Shown: positions 1 through 7,297, counted from the first letter of the stretch. The stretch is DNA of 8,929 nucleotides from Geosporobacter sp040797825 (GCA_040797825.1 JBFNEZ010000158.1:1-8929); one strand, 5' to 3'. Translations and numbers: made by a program. Notes: generated by a model not told the origin, from the sequence alone.

Positions 1-1
1 A

Positions 2-73
2 GTATATGTAGGATTTAGATTTGAGTTTAAATTTGGAGTGGCAGCCATATTGGCACTTGTACATGATATATTA
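2..73 (+). pseudogene. secF: SecF protein-export membrane subunit, internal fragment (both ends missing)
   Basis: Reading from base 2 gives about 24 residues that include RFEFKFGVAAILALVHDIL. This matches the conserved RFE-F-F segment and the ALxHD motif of SecF, the inner-membrane partner of SecD that uses the proton gradient to help pull secreted proteins out of the Sec channel. In full SecF proteins (roughly 290-310 residues) this lies near the middle, at the second and third membrane segments. The 5' part is outside the window. On the 3' side the resemblance stops at about base 73. The frame then runs through unrelated residues to a TAG at 125-127, because the DNA has switched to the Gx-transporter gene in another frame. 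About half of SecF is therefore absent. In several Clostridia, as I recall, secD-secF lie a little upstream of the Gx transporter, so a simple deletion could create this arrangement. The identification is fairly secure despite the short length. Confidence 0.75.
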
Positions 74-537
74 TGGAGTCCTTCTTACCAGTACCATTTA
101 TTGTTCCAGGAGCAAAACTTGGACTAGCAAATATAGTCAATTTAATTACTTTGGTACTTTTTGGCTTTCGATATGCAATTGCTGTATCAATTGTTCGATG
201 TGTTGTGGTGGTATTGGGTACAGGGGTCGTTACCAGCTTTTTTTATAGCATTGTTGGTGCCGGGTTAAGTACTTTTTTCATGTGGATAATTATGAGAAAG
301 TTCTCTAGCTATTTTAGCTTGATAGGAGTAAGTATTTTTGGTGCTATGGCTCACAATATTGGGCAACTAACAGTAGCTAGCTTAATGGTACAAAATCCTT
401 TGATTTTTACCTATCTTCCGATAATGATGCTTATGAGTCTTTTTACAGGGTATTTTGTTGGATTGACATCAATATATGCAACACCCCGATTAAGTAGAAT
501 ATTAGATAAAAATGACTCCTTGAATTATATGAATTAA
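73..537 (+). CDS. Gx transporter family protein (heptaprenyl diphosphate synthase component I-like), N-terminally truncated
   Basis: This is a hydrophobic integral membrane protein. Near its start it carries the family hallmark ESFLPVP..PGAKLGLANI, followed by several membrane segments (roughly residues 20-45, 52-72, 80-105 and 115-140 from the ATG at 73). The family is often annotated as heptaprenyl diphosphate synthase component I. It belongs to an ECF S-component-like group of small transporters, and the substrate is not known from sequence. The gene appears cut at the 5' end. Family members normally have about 20-25 further residues, forming most of the first membrane helix, before the ESFLP motif. 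Here the upstream in-frame sequence has stops at 16, 22, 28 and 64, and the DNA just before is secF. The ATG at 73 encodes the residue just before E-S-F and has no ribosome binding site in front of it, so it is probably an internal methionine and not the true start. The protein is unlikely to be made normally. DUF4321 follows 21 bases later. Confidence 0.7.
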   Translation: MESFLPVPFIVPGAKLGLANIVNLITLVLFGFRYAIAVSIVRCVVVVLGTGVVTSFFYSIVGAGLSTFFMWIIMRKFSSYFSLIGVSIFGAMAHNIGQLTVASLMVQNPLIFTYLPIMMLMSLFTGYFVGLTSIYATPRLSRILDKNDSLNYMN

Positions 538-558
538 AAATAAAGCAGGTGGAAGTAT

Positions 559-807
559 ATGAATACAAAAAATACAAACCCTCTTATTTTAATTATTCTC
601 CTAAGGATAGGTGCGGTACTTGGAGGGGTTTTAGGAGAAGTATTTAAACAAACTCTACCTATTCTGAATTATGGAAAAACTATTGGCTTTCAGCCATTCA
701 CATTGGATTTGAGTATTATCAAACTTACTCTTGGATTAATTATGCATTTAAATTTGGCAAGTGTCCTAGGTTTGGGTATCGCAGTATTTATTTTTACGAG
801 ATTGTAG
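559..807 (+). CDS. DUF4321 small membrane protein
   Basis: This 82-residue protein resembles the DUF4321 family found in Clostridia next to the Gx transporter and maf. Its function is unknown. The layout is a short polar start, a glycine-rich hydrophobic segment at about residues 9-27 (RIGAVLGGVLGEV), a central stretch containing the phrase IGFQPFTLDLSIIKLTLG, and a second membrane segment at about residues 52-80. Length and two-helix layout are as expected for the family, so it looks intact. The ATG is preceded by AGGTGGA at 547-553, a good ribosome binding site. The stop TAG at 805-807 overlaps the ribosome binding region of maf, which suggests coupled translation. It is predicted to sit in the cytoplasmic membrane. 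Sequence gives no catalytic residues to name. Confidence 0.75.
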   Translation: MNTKNTNPLILIILLRIGAVLGGVLGEVFKQTLPILNYGKTIGFQPFTLDLSIIKLTLGLIMHLNLASVLGLGIAVFIFTRL

Positions 808-817
808 GTGAAAGGCA

Positions 818-1396
818 TTGAGTAAGCTTGTGTTAGCCTCCGCTTCTCCACGAAGAAAAGAGATATTGCAGAATTTCAATGTCCCATTTTCTATCATACC
901 AGCAAATGTCGAAGAAATTATTCGTGATGGAGAGGGTCCAAAAGAAATTGCAATGGCTTTGGCTCTGGAAAAGGCATTATATGTAATGGAACAAGCAGAT
1001 CAAAATGATATAATTGTAGCTGCAGATACGATTGTCTATAAAAATGAGATCTATGGAAAGCCTTCTAGTTATGAAGATGCTTTTCGTATGCTTTCATCCT
1101 TGCAGAATGATATTCATATTGTTTTTTCAGGCATTGCTGTAATTCAAAAGTCAACAAATATAAAAATAGTTGATTTTGAAAGTACAAAAGTAAAAATTAA
1201 AAAAATGGATGAAAATAGAATTCGAAAATATATTGAGACTGGAGAAGTATGGGATAAAGCTGGCGCCTATGCTATTCAAGGAAAAGGATCCCTATTTATT
1301 GAGTGGATTAAGGGTGATTATTTTAATGTCGTAGGTCTCCCTATTGCAAAACTGGATAATATTCTAAGGACATATTTTCATCTGGAAATGCTATAA
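818..1396 (+). CDS. maf: Maf family nucleoside triphosphate pyrophosphatase (dTTP/UTP type)
   Basis: Maf proteins hydrolyse non-canonical or surplus nucleoside triphosphates to the monophosphate and pyrophosphate, and Maf overproduction blocks septation in Bacillus. The 192-residue product has the full family length. It opens with LVLASASPRR (Ser8, Arg12 and Arg13 of the nucleotide-binding signature), has AADTIV with catalytic Asp70 and GKP with Lys81, and ends with DKAGAYAIQG and GDYFNVVGLP. The DKAG-x-Y-x-IQG form fits the dTTP/UTP pyrophosphatase (YhdE-like) branch better than the m7GTP branch. That subfamily call is inference from the motif. The start is a TTG at 818. It is supported by AGGTG at 806-810 with a 7-base gap and by the conserved second-residue context (SKLVLASASPRR); no upstream ATG fits. 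It is a cytoplasmic protein, lying in the usual maf-radC-mreB order. Confidence 0.93.
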   Translation: MSKLVLASASPRRKEILQNFNVPFSIIPANVEEIIRDGEGPKEIAMALALEKALYVMEQADQNDIIVAADTIVYKNEIYGKPSSYEDAFRMLSSLQNDIHIVFSGIAVIQKSTNIKIVDFESTKVKIKKMDENRIRKYIETGEVWDKAGAYAIQGKGSLFIEWIKGDYFNVVGLPIAKLDNILRTYFHLEML

Positions 1397-1414
1397 TGGA
1401 GTTGGTGTTAAGTC

Positions 1415-2113
1415 ATGACAAATGATAAGCGCTCAATACTAATAAAGAAGATGGCAGAAAGTGAAAGGCCAAGAGAGAAGTTAGTACAATTTGGTGTATC
1501 AGCTCTTTCTAATGCAGAACTTCTGGCAATACTTATTAGAACGGGTACAAAAGATATCTCAGCTATTGAATTATCCCAGCATATACTGTCTTATGATGCA
1601 TCAGGGTTAAAATATCTTGCAGAATGTACCGTTCAAGAATTGAGTAAAATTAAAGGAATTGGTGTAACCAAAGCATGTCAAATTATAGCAGCCATAGAAA
1701 TTGGACAAAGAATATCCAAAATGGCTTCCATAGAAAGGCTGCAGATTACATCCCCGAAGGATATAGCTTCTATTTTTATGGAAGAGATGCGTTATTATAA
1801 AAAGGAATACTTTAAAGTTCTTTTATTAAATACAAAAAATGAAATTATATCCACTGAACTAATTTCTATTGGGAATCTGAATGCATCTCTGGTTCATCCA
1901 AGGGAGGTCTTCGTACAAGCAATCAAAAAAAGTGCTGCTTCCATGGTTTTGTTGCATAATCATCCTAGTGGAAATCCAATTCCCAGTCAAGAGGATATTG
2001 CAATTACTAAGAGATTGATAGAAGCAGCTAAAATTATTGGAATTGATATTTTAGATCACATCATTATTGGTGATGGAGTTTATAAAAGTTTTAAAGAGCT
2101 GTCTATACTATAA
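1415..2113 (+). CDS. radC: RadC family JAMM/MPN-domain protein
   Basis: This 232-residue protein has the usual two-part RadC layout. The N-terminal half contains a helix-hairpin-helix-like segment (KIKGIG at residues 78-83). The C-terminal MPN/JAMM domain has HPREVF at about residue 161 and the metal-binding motif HNHPSGNPIPSQED with His181, His183 and Asp194 (HxH-x10-D). All zinc-ligand positions are present and the length is normal, so it appears intact. The family was once tied to radiation repair, but that phenotype was later traced to another gene. The biochemical role is unsettled, and a metal-dependent activity on DNA or protein is only inferred from the fold. The ATG at 1415 has GGTG at 1404-1407 and GGAG at 1398-1401 upstream. 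The gene is 18 bases downstream of maf and 38 bases upstream of mreB, as in many Firmicutes. Confidence 0.93.
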   Translation: MTNDKRSILIKKMAESERPREKLVQFGVSALSNAELLAILIRTGTKDISAIELSQHILSYDASGLKYLAECTVQELSKIKGIGVTKACQIIAAIEIGQRISKMASIERLQITSPKDIASIFMEEMRYYKKEYFKVLLLNTKNEIISTELISIGNLNASLVHPREVFVQAIKKSAASMVLLHNHPSGNPIPSQEDIAITKRLIEAAKIIGIDILDHIIIGDGVYKSFKELSIL

Positions 2114-2151
2114 AGGATGATTAAGTGAAGGATTAGGAAGGAGCAAAATAT

Positions 2152-3186
2152 ATGGGATTGTTTCAAGTTTTTTCAAAAGATATGGGAATAGATTTAGGAA
2201 CAGCTAATACATTGGTTTATGTAAGAGGAAAAGGAATTGTTGTAAGAGAGCCTTCCGTAGTGGCAATCCAAGAAGATACAAGACAGGTTTTAGCAGTAGG
2301 CCAAGAAGCAAAGCAAATGATTGGTAGAACTCCGGGAAACATTATTGCCATAAGGCCATTAAAGGATGGTGTCATAGCAGATTTTGATGTTACCCAAAGC
2401 ATGCTAAAATATTTTATAAGACGAGCTTACCCTAAAAGATCAGTATTGTTTCAGCCAAGAGTAGTTGTTGGAGTACCTTCTGGCGTTACAGAAGTAGAGA
2501 AAAGAGCTGTGGAAGAAGCTGCATTACAGGCGGGAGCAAAGGAAGCTTATCTTATTGAGGAACCTATGGCTGCAGCAATTGGTGCTGGATTACCTGTAGA
2601 AGAGCCTACGGGTAGCATGGTTGTCGATATTGGCGGCGGAACCACAGAGATTGCAATCATTTCTCTGGGAGGTATTGTTACGAGCAAATCAATACGTATT
2701 GGCGGAGATGAATTAGATGAAGCAATTGTCCAATATATCAAAAAAGAATATAGCCTTATGATAGGTGAAAGAACAGCTGAAGATATCAAGTTGAAAATTG
2801 GGTCTGCTTATCCAAAAGGAAAAGAAGACAGACTCGCTATTAGAGGCAGAGATCTGGTTTCAGGTTTGCCTAAAACATTAGAAATATCTTCTTCTGAAAT
2901 CTTAGAAGCTTTACATGAACCTGTAAATGCAATTATTGAAGCGATAAAGTATACATTGGAGAAAACGCCTCCTGAACTAGCATCAGATATTATGGAATTT
3001 GGTATTATGTTAACTGGTGGAGGTGCTTTATTGGATGGTTTAGATCGATTGGTTCGAAGAGAAACTGGAATGCCTGTCAGAATTGCTGAAGAGCCTCTCG
3101 ATTGCGTTGCTCTGGGGACAGGAAAAACAATTGAAGAAATAGAAACCTTAAGGAGAGTACTAATTTCTCCAAAGAAACTGGGATAA
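2152..3186 (+). CDS. mreB: Rod shape-determining protein MreB (bacterial actin)
   Basis: MreB forms ATP-dependent, membrane-bound filaments that guide the elongation machinery around the cell. The 344-residue product matches the family length. It contains the actin-fold nucleotide motifs in order: phosphate 1 (DLGTANTLVYVRGKG, residues 14-28), phosphate 2 (DIGGGTTE, residues 159-166) and the adenosine motif (TGGGALLDG, around residues 288-296). The short N-terminus MGLFQVFSKD is hydrophobic and could help membrane contact. The ATG follows a near-ideal AGGAAGGAG (2135-2143, 8-base gap), the strongest ribosome binding site in this half of the window. That fits the high expression expected of a filament protein. 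Its position just before mreC identifies it as MreB and makes the paralogues Mbl and MreBH unlikely. Confidence 0.97.
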   Translation: MGLFQVFSKDMGIDLGTANTLVYVRGKGIVVREPSVVAIQEDTRQVLAVGQEAKQMIGRTPGNIIAIRPLKDGVIADFDVTQSMLKYFIRRAYPKRSVLFQPRVVVGVPSGVTEVEKRAVEEAALQAGAKEAYLIEEPMAAAIGAGLPVEEPTGSMVVDIGGGTTEIAIISLGGIVTSKSIRIGGDELDEAIVQYIKKEYSLMIGERTAEDIKLKIGSAYPKGKEDRLAIRGRDLVSGLPKTLEISSSEILEALHEPVNAIIEAIKYTLEKTPPELASDIMEFGIMLTGGGALLDGLDRLVRRETGMPVRIAEEPLDCVALGTGKTIEEIETLRRVLISPKKLG

Positions 3187-3200
3187 AGTGGTGAACTGGG

Positions 3201-4031
3201 ATGAGGTTGTTTCTAAAGAAAGGTGCTTTAATGATAGTAACATTGGTTACTATCATTCTCATTATTGTCATGGGCATGTCTCTTGGTGGCAGAGCTCGGC
3301 TAACAGGACCCGAGAACATTTTCGGGAGTATGATTATGCCAATACAAAGATTATTATATCAAACTGGTCATGTAATAGAGAGTACAATTAGACCGATTTT
3401 TTCTTTTCGTAGTATTGATAAAGAAAATCAAGAGCTAAAAAAGGAAAATGAAGAATTGTTAAAGGAAATTGTTGAGTTGCAGTTAACTCAGAATGAGTTG
3501 AGTGAGTTGAGAAATTTATCGAAGGCTTTGAACTATATTGAAGAGGAAAAAAAATATCAATATGTTTCTGCAAGCGTGACAGGAAAAGATACAGGAAATT
3601 GGTTCAATGTTTTCACCATCGATGTCGGCAGTCGACAGGGAATTCAAAAAGACAGTCCTGTTATTAATGGAAAAGGATTAATAGGCAGAGTATACGAAGT
3701 GGGAGACAATTGGGCTAAAATTATTACTATTATAGATAATAAAAGTTCTGTAAGTTTTGAAGTACTTAGACAAAATGAGTATATTGGTGTTATTAGAGGA
3801 AGTGTAAAAGTCCAGCTCTCTGGATTTTTGATAGATCCTCAAGCAGAAGTTGTTGTAGGAGATAAATTAATTACTTCTGGGCTGAGTATCTATCCAAAAG
3901 GGATTTTGATTGGGGAAATTCTAGAAGTTACTAAAAAAGAGGACGAACTTCTAAAAAACATTGTGATTGAACCAGCGGTTAATTTTAAAAAAATAGATAA
4001 GGTAATGGTATTAGTACCATTAAAGGAATAG
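3201..4031 (+). CDS. mreC: Rod shape-determining protein MreC
   Basis: MreC is a bitopic membrane protein whose outer domain binds and activates the elongation PBP. The 276-residue product has a short cytoplasmic start, one membrane helix (about residues 11-27), and a long charged coiled coil (about residues 72-118, rich in KENQEL/KENEEL repeats). A two-lobed beta domain follows, with the family phrases NWFNVFTIDVGSRQGI, GLIGRVYEVG and the late GLSIYPKGILIGEI. Length and order are normal. The ATG at 3201 lies 14 bases after mreB's stop. It has only a weak binding site (GTGGTG at 3188-3193), so it is probably translated by coupling to mreB. A GTG at 3188 opens a different frame of 67 codons that matches nothing and overlaps the MreC membrane region, so it was not chosen. 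Confidence 0.95.
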   Translation: MRLFLKKGALMIVTLVTIILIIVMGMSLGGRARLTGPENIFGSMIMPIQRLLYQTGHVIESTIRPIFSFRSIDKENQELKKENEELLKEIVELQLTQNELSELRNLSKALNYIEEEKKYQYVSASVTGKDTGNWFNVFTIDVGSRQGIQKDSPVINGKGLIGRVYEVGDNWAKIITIIDNKSSVSFEVLRQNEYIGVIRGSVKVQLSGFLIDPQAEVVVGDKLITSGLSIYPKGILIGEILEVTKKEDELLKNIVIEPAVNFKKIDKVMVLVPLKE

Positions 4032-4048
4032 CAAAAGGAGCCTTAAGC

Positions 4049-4511
4049 ATGAGAATTTTTGCTGTATCAACAATTCTAATTGTAAACTTTTTACTTCATT
4101 CCACAGTCTTACAGCATTTTAGGATATTTGGTATTATACCGAATACTACCTTGATATTAGTAGTTCATTTCTCGATGTTATGGGGCAAAAACCGAGGTGC
4201 ATTGATCGGTTTTTTTGCTGGGCTCCTTCAAGATATATTTTTGGGCAATCTTTTTGGCGCCAATATATTAATCTATATGTTATTGGGATATAATCTAGGC
4301 ATGCTGGAAAAGACAATTTTTAAAGATAATCCTCTAACACCTTTGATTTTTCTCACTGATGTATATTTATCAGATAAAAACAGATTTTTTTAGTATTGTT
4401 GAGCGGATTATTCTTATAGAAGCAATTTATAATGGATTATTATCTGTATTTATTTATAAATATATCTACGATTTTGTAAGGCTACCCTACATTAAGGTTA
4501 AAACTAGGTGA
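4049..4511 (+). pseudogene. mreD: Rod shape-determining protein MreD, disrupted by a frameshift with probable small deletion
   Basis: MreD is a small polytopic membrane protein linking MreC to the PBP2-RodA synthase. The 5' part begins at the ATG at 4049 after AAAAGGAG (4033-4040). It reads about 101 good MreD-like residues, with membrane segments and the phrase GFFAGLLQDIFLG, to ...NPLTPLIF near 4351. It then runs out of homology and stops at TAG 4391-4393. The missing C-terminal part is in the next frame from about 4353: SLMYIYQIKTDFFSIVERI onward to TGA 4509-4511, about 52 residues. The joined product would be near 153 residues against a usual 160-175. The shortfall falls in the expected fourth membrane helix, so a loss of some tens of bases fits better than a single-base slip. 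The 3' piece has an in-frame ATG at 4359 but no binding site. This is either a real mutation or a sequence error; the flanking genes look intact. Confidence 0.85.
4506..4511 (+). promoter_or_regulatory. Ribosome binding site that decides the mrdA start
   Basis: AGGTGA lies 5 bases before the ATG at 4517 and matches the right side of the AGGAGGTGA consensus. It favours 4517 over a GTG at 4508, which lies inside this same site and has only a distant AAGG upstream. The site overlaps the TGA (4509-4511) that ends the mreD frame, so mreD and mrdA would be translationally coupled if mreD were intact. Confidence 0.6.
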
Positions 4512-4516
4512 TAAAT

Positions 4517-7276
4517 ATGTTGGAAAAATTAAAAGATCGTTACAATCAAATCATTCTTTTTTTTGCTGCCTTTATCTTGATAATCTTTATACAGTTATTT
4601 TCTTTAACAATTGTAGAAGGGGAAAGATATCAGGAAATGGCGGACAATATTCGGATAAAGAATATTCCAATTACTGCCCCACGGGGTGAAATTAGAGATC
4701 GATATGGAAGACTCCTTGCAGGTAATAAGCCAAGTTTTACAGTTCAAATCATGAAAAATGAATTGATTGATGAAAAAACAAATGATATTGCCATAACCCT
4801 CTTGGATGTATTGGAAAAAAATGGAGAAAAATATGTAGACAACTTTCCAATTGCCATAGAAAATGGGCAATTCTATTTTACCTATGATAAAGAAATTGAT
4901 GATTGGTTAACTGCGCAAGGGATTTATGATACAAGAAATGCAGAGGAAGTTTTTAATATTTTAAGAGAACAATTAGATGTTGAGCCTAGTCTAGATGTTT
5001 TTGATGCACAGACAGAAATGCAACAATTCCATGGAGTTTATCCCCCAATATCTGTAAAAACCATGAAATTTACTCAAGAAATGCAAAAGGAAAATTTTCT
5101 TCAAAAATATAATCTCGATACCAACTTATCAGCAGAGGAAGCCTTTAAAGCACTCAAGGAAAGGTTTAAGATTTCAGAAACCTATTCTTATGAAGATGCA
5201 AAAAAGATTTTAATTCTTAGACATGAACTGAGAGAACAGGGTTATCGACAATATCAGCCAGTAAAAATTGCCTTAAATGTATCGAATAAAACTGTTGCTG
5301 CGGTAGAAGAAATGAGTATGGAACTTCCAGGAGTAAACGTTGAAATGGAGCCTATTCGTCACTATCCTAACGAGCAGCTGGCTTCCCATATTATAGGTTA
5401 TCTAGGTAAAATATCTGATAGTGAAAGAGAAAAATATGTTACTGAATTAGGATATAAACCCAATGATTTAATAGGAAAAGATGGTATTGAGCGGGTACTT
5501 GAGGAAAAACTTAAGGGTAAAGATGGCGCTAAATATGTTGAAGTTGATGTATATGGGAGATTGATTAACACATTGAGTGAGGAAAAACCTACAAAGGGAG
5601 AAGATGTTTATCTTACTATTGATGCAAAATTGCAAAAGGTAGCTGAGGAAGCCTTAGAACATGCGCTTAAACAGATCCAGATTGGAGGAACCTTTGAAAG
5701 CCAATGGGGTAATTATAAATACAGCAGGGTATATAAAAATGCGACTTCTGGAGCAGTTGTGGCTTTGGATGCTAAAACTGGAGAAGTATTGGCATTGGCG
5801 AATTATCCTTCTTTTAACCCAAGTCTTTTTGCAACTGGTATCTCATCAAAAGATTGGAAAGCTTTACAAGACCAAAATCCAAGGGATCCAATATCACCTC
5901 TTCCGTTGTATAACATTGCTACAAGAGCAGCGATTCAACCAGGATCAACTTTTAAGATGATTACGGGATTGGCAGCAATAGAACAAGGCCTTAGTCCAAA
6001 TTATAAAATGTATGACAATGGTTTTATACAATTGGGAACAAGAAGTTTTGGTTGTTGGTTGTGGAATAGAAGTAAAGGAAAACATGGGTGGGTTGATTTG
6101 TATAGGGCATTGGAAGTATCCTGTAACTATTATTTCTATAATGTAGCGACAGGATGGGATCATTATAAAAATCAGCCTTTACCCATTTCTATGAACGTTG
6201 ATAAGCTTTTAGAATATACAAGAATGTTCGGGTTAGGAGAAGCTACAGGCATAGAGATTTCTGAAGCTGCTTATGGTGCGCCTAATCCACAGAAAAAAAC
6301 AGCAAGCATAAAAGCCATGTTAAGAAGATATATTAAGGCAAATGCTAAAGAATATTTTGTCTCTGAAACTGTTGATAATAAGGAAGAGCTGGATAAGCAA
6401 ATAGAAACCATTGTGGGATGGGCTGAAGAAAATCCGGGAAGAGGGGAATTGATCAGTCGTATTGGAAAACTTGATGTTAAAAAAGAAAAAGTTGAAACCT
6501 TGGCAGATACAGCAAAATTCAGCTATTTTAATCAAGCAAAGTGGTCAAAAGGGGATACTTTCAACCTCTCTATAGGACAAGGTGAACATGCTTATACGCC
6601 TTTACAGATGGCCAATTATATAGCAACTATTGCTAACGGAGGATATAGAAATACAGTTAGTGTGATTAAAAAAGTAGGCAGTGAATTCTCCTTTACTGAA
6701 GATAGTAAGGATGAAACAAAAAGGGTCCCATTAAAGGATTATAATAATTTAGAGCATATTAAAAAAGGAATGGCAGATGCTGCCCAAGGGGAGGAAGGTA
6801 CATCTCGTGCTGTATTTGGAAAATTTCCTGTTCATGTAACAGCAAAAACAGGTACTGCACAAAGATCAGGAAAAATACAGCCGAAGGATGAAGGGGAATA
6901 TTTACGCAAATATTTAAGGTGGATAGCTCCTGGCTTAGGAATTGAACAGGTAGAAAGTAGAGCAAAAGAAATTATTAGAGCAGATAGAGATAGATATAGA
7001 GATGAAGGACTTGCAATGAGACAAGCAATCAAAGAACTCACAAATAATCGTGTAACAGATGCTAAAATGGATGAATTTAAAGATAACTATGATAACTTTG
7101 CTTGGTTTGTATCCTTTGCACCCTATGACGATCCACAGATAGTGGTAGTATCAATGATATTTCAAGGTGGTGCAGGAGGATATGCGTCCCCTATTGCAAG
7201 AGAGATTATGGCTGAGTACTTCGGTTTCAATCATCAAAATGAAACGATTAATCTCAAAAATACACTTACTCAATAA
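4517..7276 (+). CDS. mrdA: Penicillin-binding protein 2, class B PBP (peptidoglycan DD-transpeptidase for elongation)
   Basis: This enzyme cross-links peptidoglycan on the outer face of the membrane, working with RodA and MreBCD. From the ATG at 4517 it has 919 residues; a GTG at 4508 would add three, but the binding site favours the ATG. One membrane anchor lies at residues 12-31. The class B dimerisation domain carries PRGEIRDRYGRLLA (55-68). The transpeptidase motifs are all present: STFK with catalytic Ser477 and Lys480, SCN at 535-537, and KTG at 777-779. It is longer than typical PBP2 (about 600-700 residues). There are extra segments in the pedestal (about 120-235), between SxN and KTG (about 590-670), and after KTG (about 795-860), all rich in charged helix-forming residues. 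Long PBP2 proteins are known in Clostridia such as Clostridioides difficile. C513, H523, C536 and H549 cluster around the SxN motif and may bind metal. Being next to mreCD makes the elongation PBP more likely than SpoVD or FtsI. Confidence 0.93.
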   Translation: MLEKLKDRYNQIILFFAAFILIIFIQLFSLTIVEGERYQEMADNIRIKNIPITAPRGEIRDRYGRLLAGNKPSFTVQIMKNELIDEKTNDIAITLLDVLEKNGEKYVDNFPIAIENGQFYFTYDKEIDDWLTAQGIYDTRNAEEVFNILREQLDVEPSLDVFDAQTEMQQFHGVYPPISVKTMKFTQEMQKENFLQKYNLDTNLSAEEAFKALKERFKISETYSYEDAKKILILRHELREQGYRQYQPVKIALNVSNKTVAAVEEMSMELPGVNVEMEPIRHYPNEQLASHIIGYLGKISDSEREKYVTELGYKPNDLIGKDGIERVLEEKLKGKDGAKYVEVDVYGRLINTLSEEKPTKGEDVYLTIDAKLQKVAEEALEHALKQIQIGGTFESQWGNYKYSRVYKNATSGAVVALDAKTGEVLALANYPSFNPSLFATGISSKDWKALQDQNPRDPISPLPLYNIATRAAIQPGSTFKMITGLAAIEQGLSPNYKMYDNGFIQLGTRSFGCWLWNRSKGKHGWVDLYRALEVSCNYYFYNVATGWDHYKNQPLPISMNVDKLLEYTRMFGLGEATGIEISEAAYGAPNPQKKTASIKAMLRRYIKANAKEYFVSETVDNKEELDKQIETIVGWAEENPGRGELISRIGKLDVKKEKVETLADTAKFSYFNQAKWSKGDTFNLSIGQGEHAYTPLQMANYIATIANGGYRNTVSVIKKVGSEFSFTEDSKDETKRVPLKDYNNLEHIKKGMADAAQGEEGTSRAVFGKFPVHVTAKTGTAQRSGKIQPKDEGEYLRKYLRWIAPGLGIEQVESRAKEIIRADRDRYRDEGLAMRQAIKELTNNRVTDAKMDEFKDNYDNFAWFVSFAPYDDPQIVVVSMIFQGGAGGYASPIAREIMAEYFGFNHQNETINLKNTLTQ

Positions 7277-7297
7277 ATATTGAGTAGGTGTATTTTT
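7256..7297 (+). terminator. Rho-independent terminator of the mre-mrdA operon, covering the mrdA stop codon
   Basis: Bases 7256-7274 pair with 7279-7297 as a 19-bp stem. There are no mismatches except one T-G wobble (7266-7287), and the loop is the four bases 7275-7278. The right arm ends in TTTTT (7293-7297) and the left arm begins with AAAAA, so it can work on either strand. The mrdA stop TAA (7274-7276) begins in the last stem base and continues into the loop, so the hairpin uses the last six codons of the gene. Confidence 0.88.

Noticed and set aside
21..248. A 75-codon open frame at the left edge
   Set aside because: It overlaps the secF fragment and the Gx-transporter frame, is Cys/Tyr/Trp-rich with no family resemblance, and lacks a ribosome binding site. 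It is a shadow frame.
3188..3391. A GTG-started 67-codon frame at the start of mreC
   Set aside because: It overlaps the MreC membrane helix region in another frame and encodes no recognisable protein. The mreC frame shows clear family motifs.
4345..4356. Programmed +1 ribosomal frameshift in mreD at TTT-CTC
   Set aside because: A slip from TTT to TTC would join the frames, but the joined protein still appears to lack a membrane helix segment. No stimulatory site or conservation can be shown, so deletion or sequence error is simpler.
4508..4516. GTG at 4508 as the mrdA start, overlapping the mreD stop
   Set aside because: The GTG lies inside the AGGTGA binding site that is well placed for the ATG at 4517, and no good site precedes the GTG. 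The difference is three residues only.
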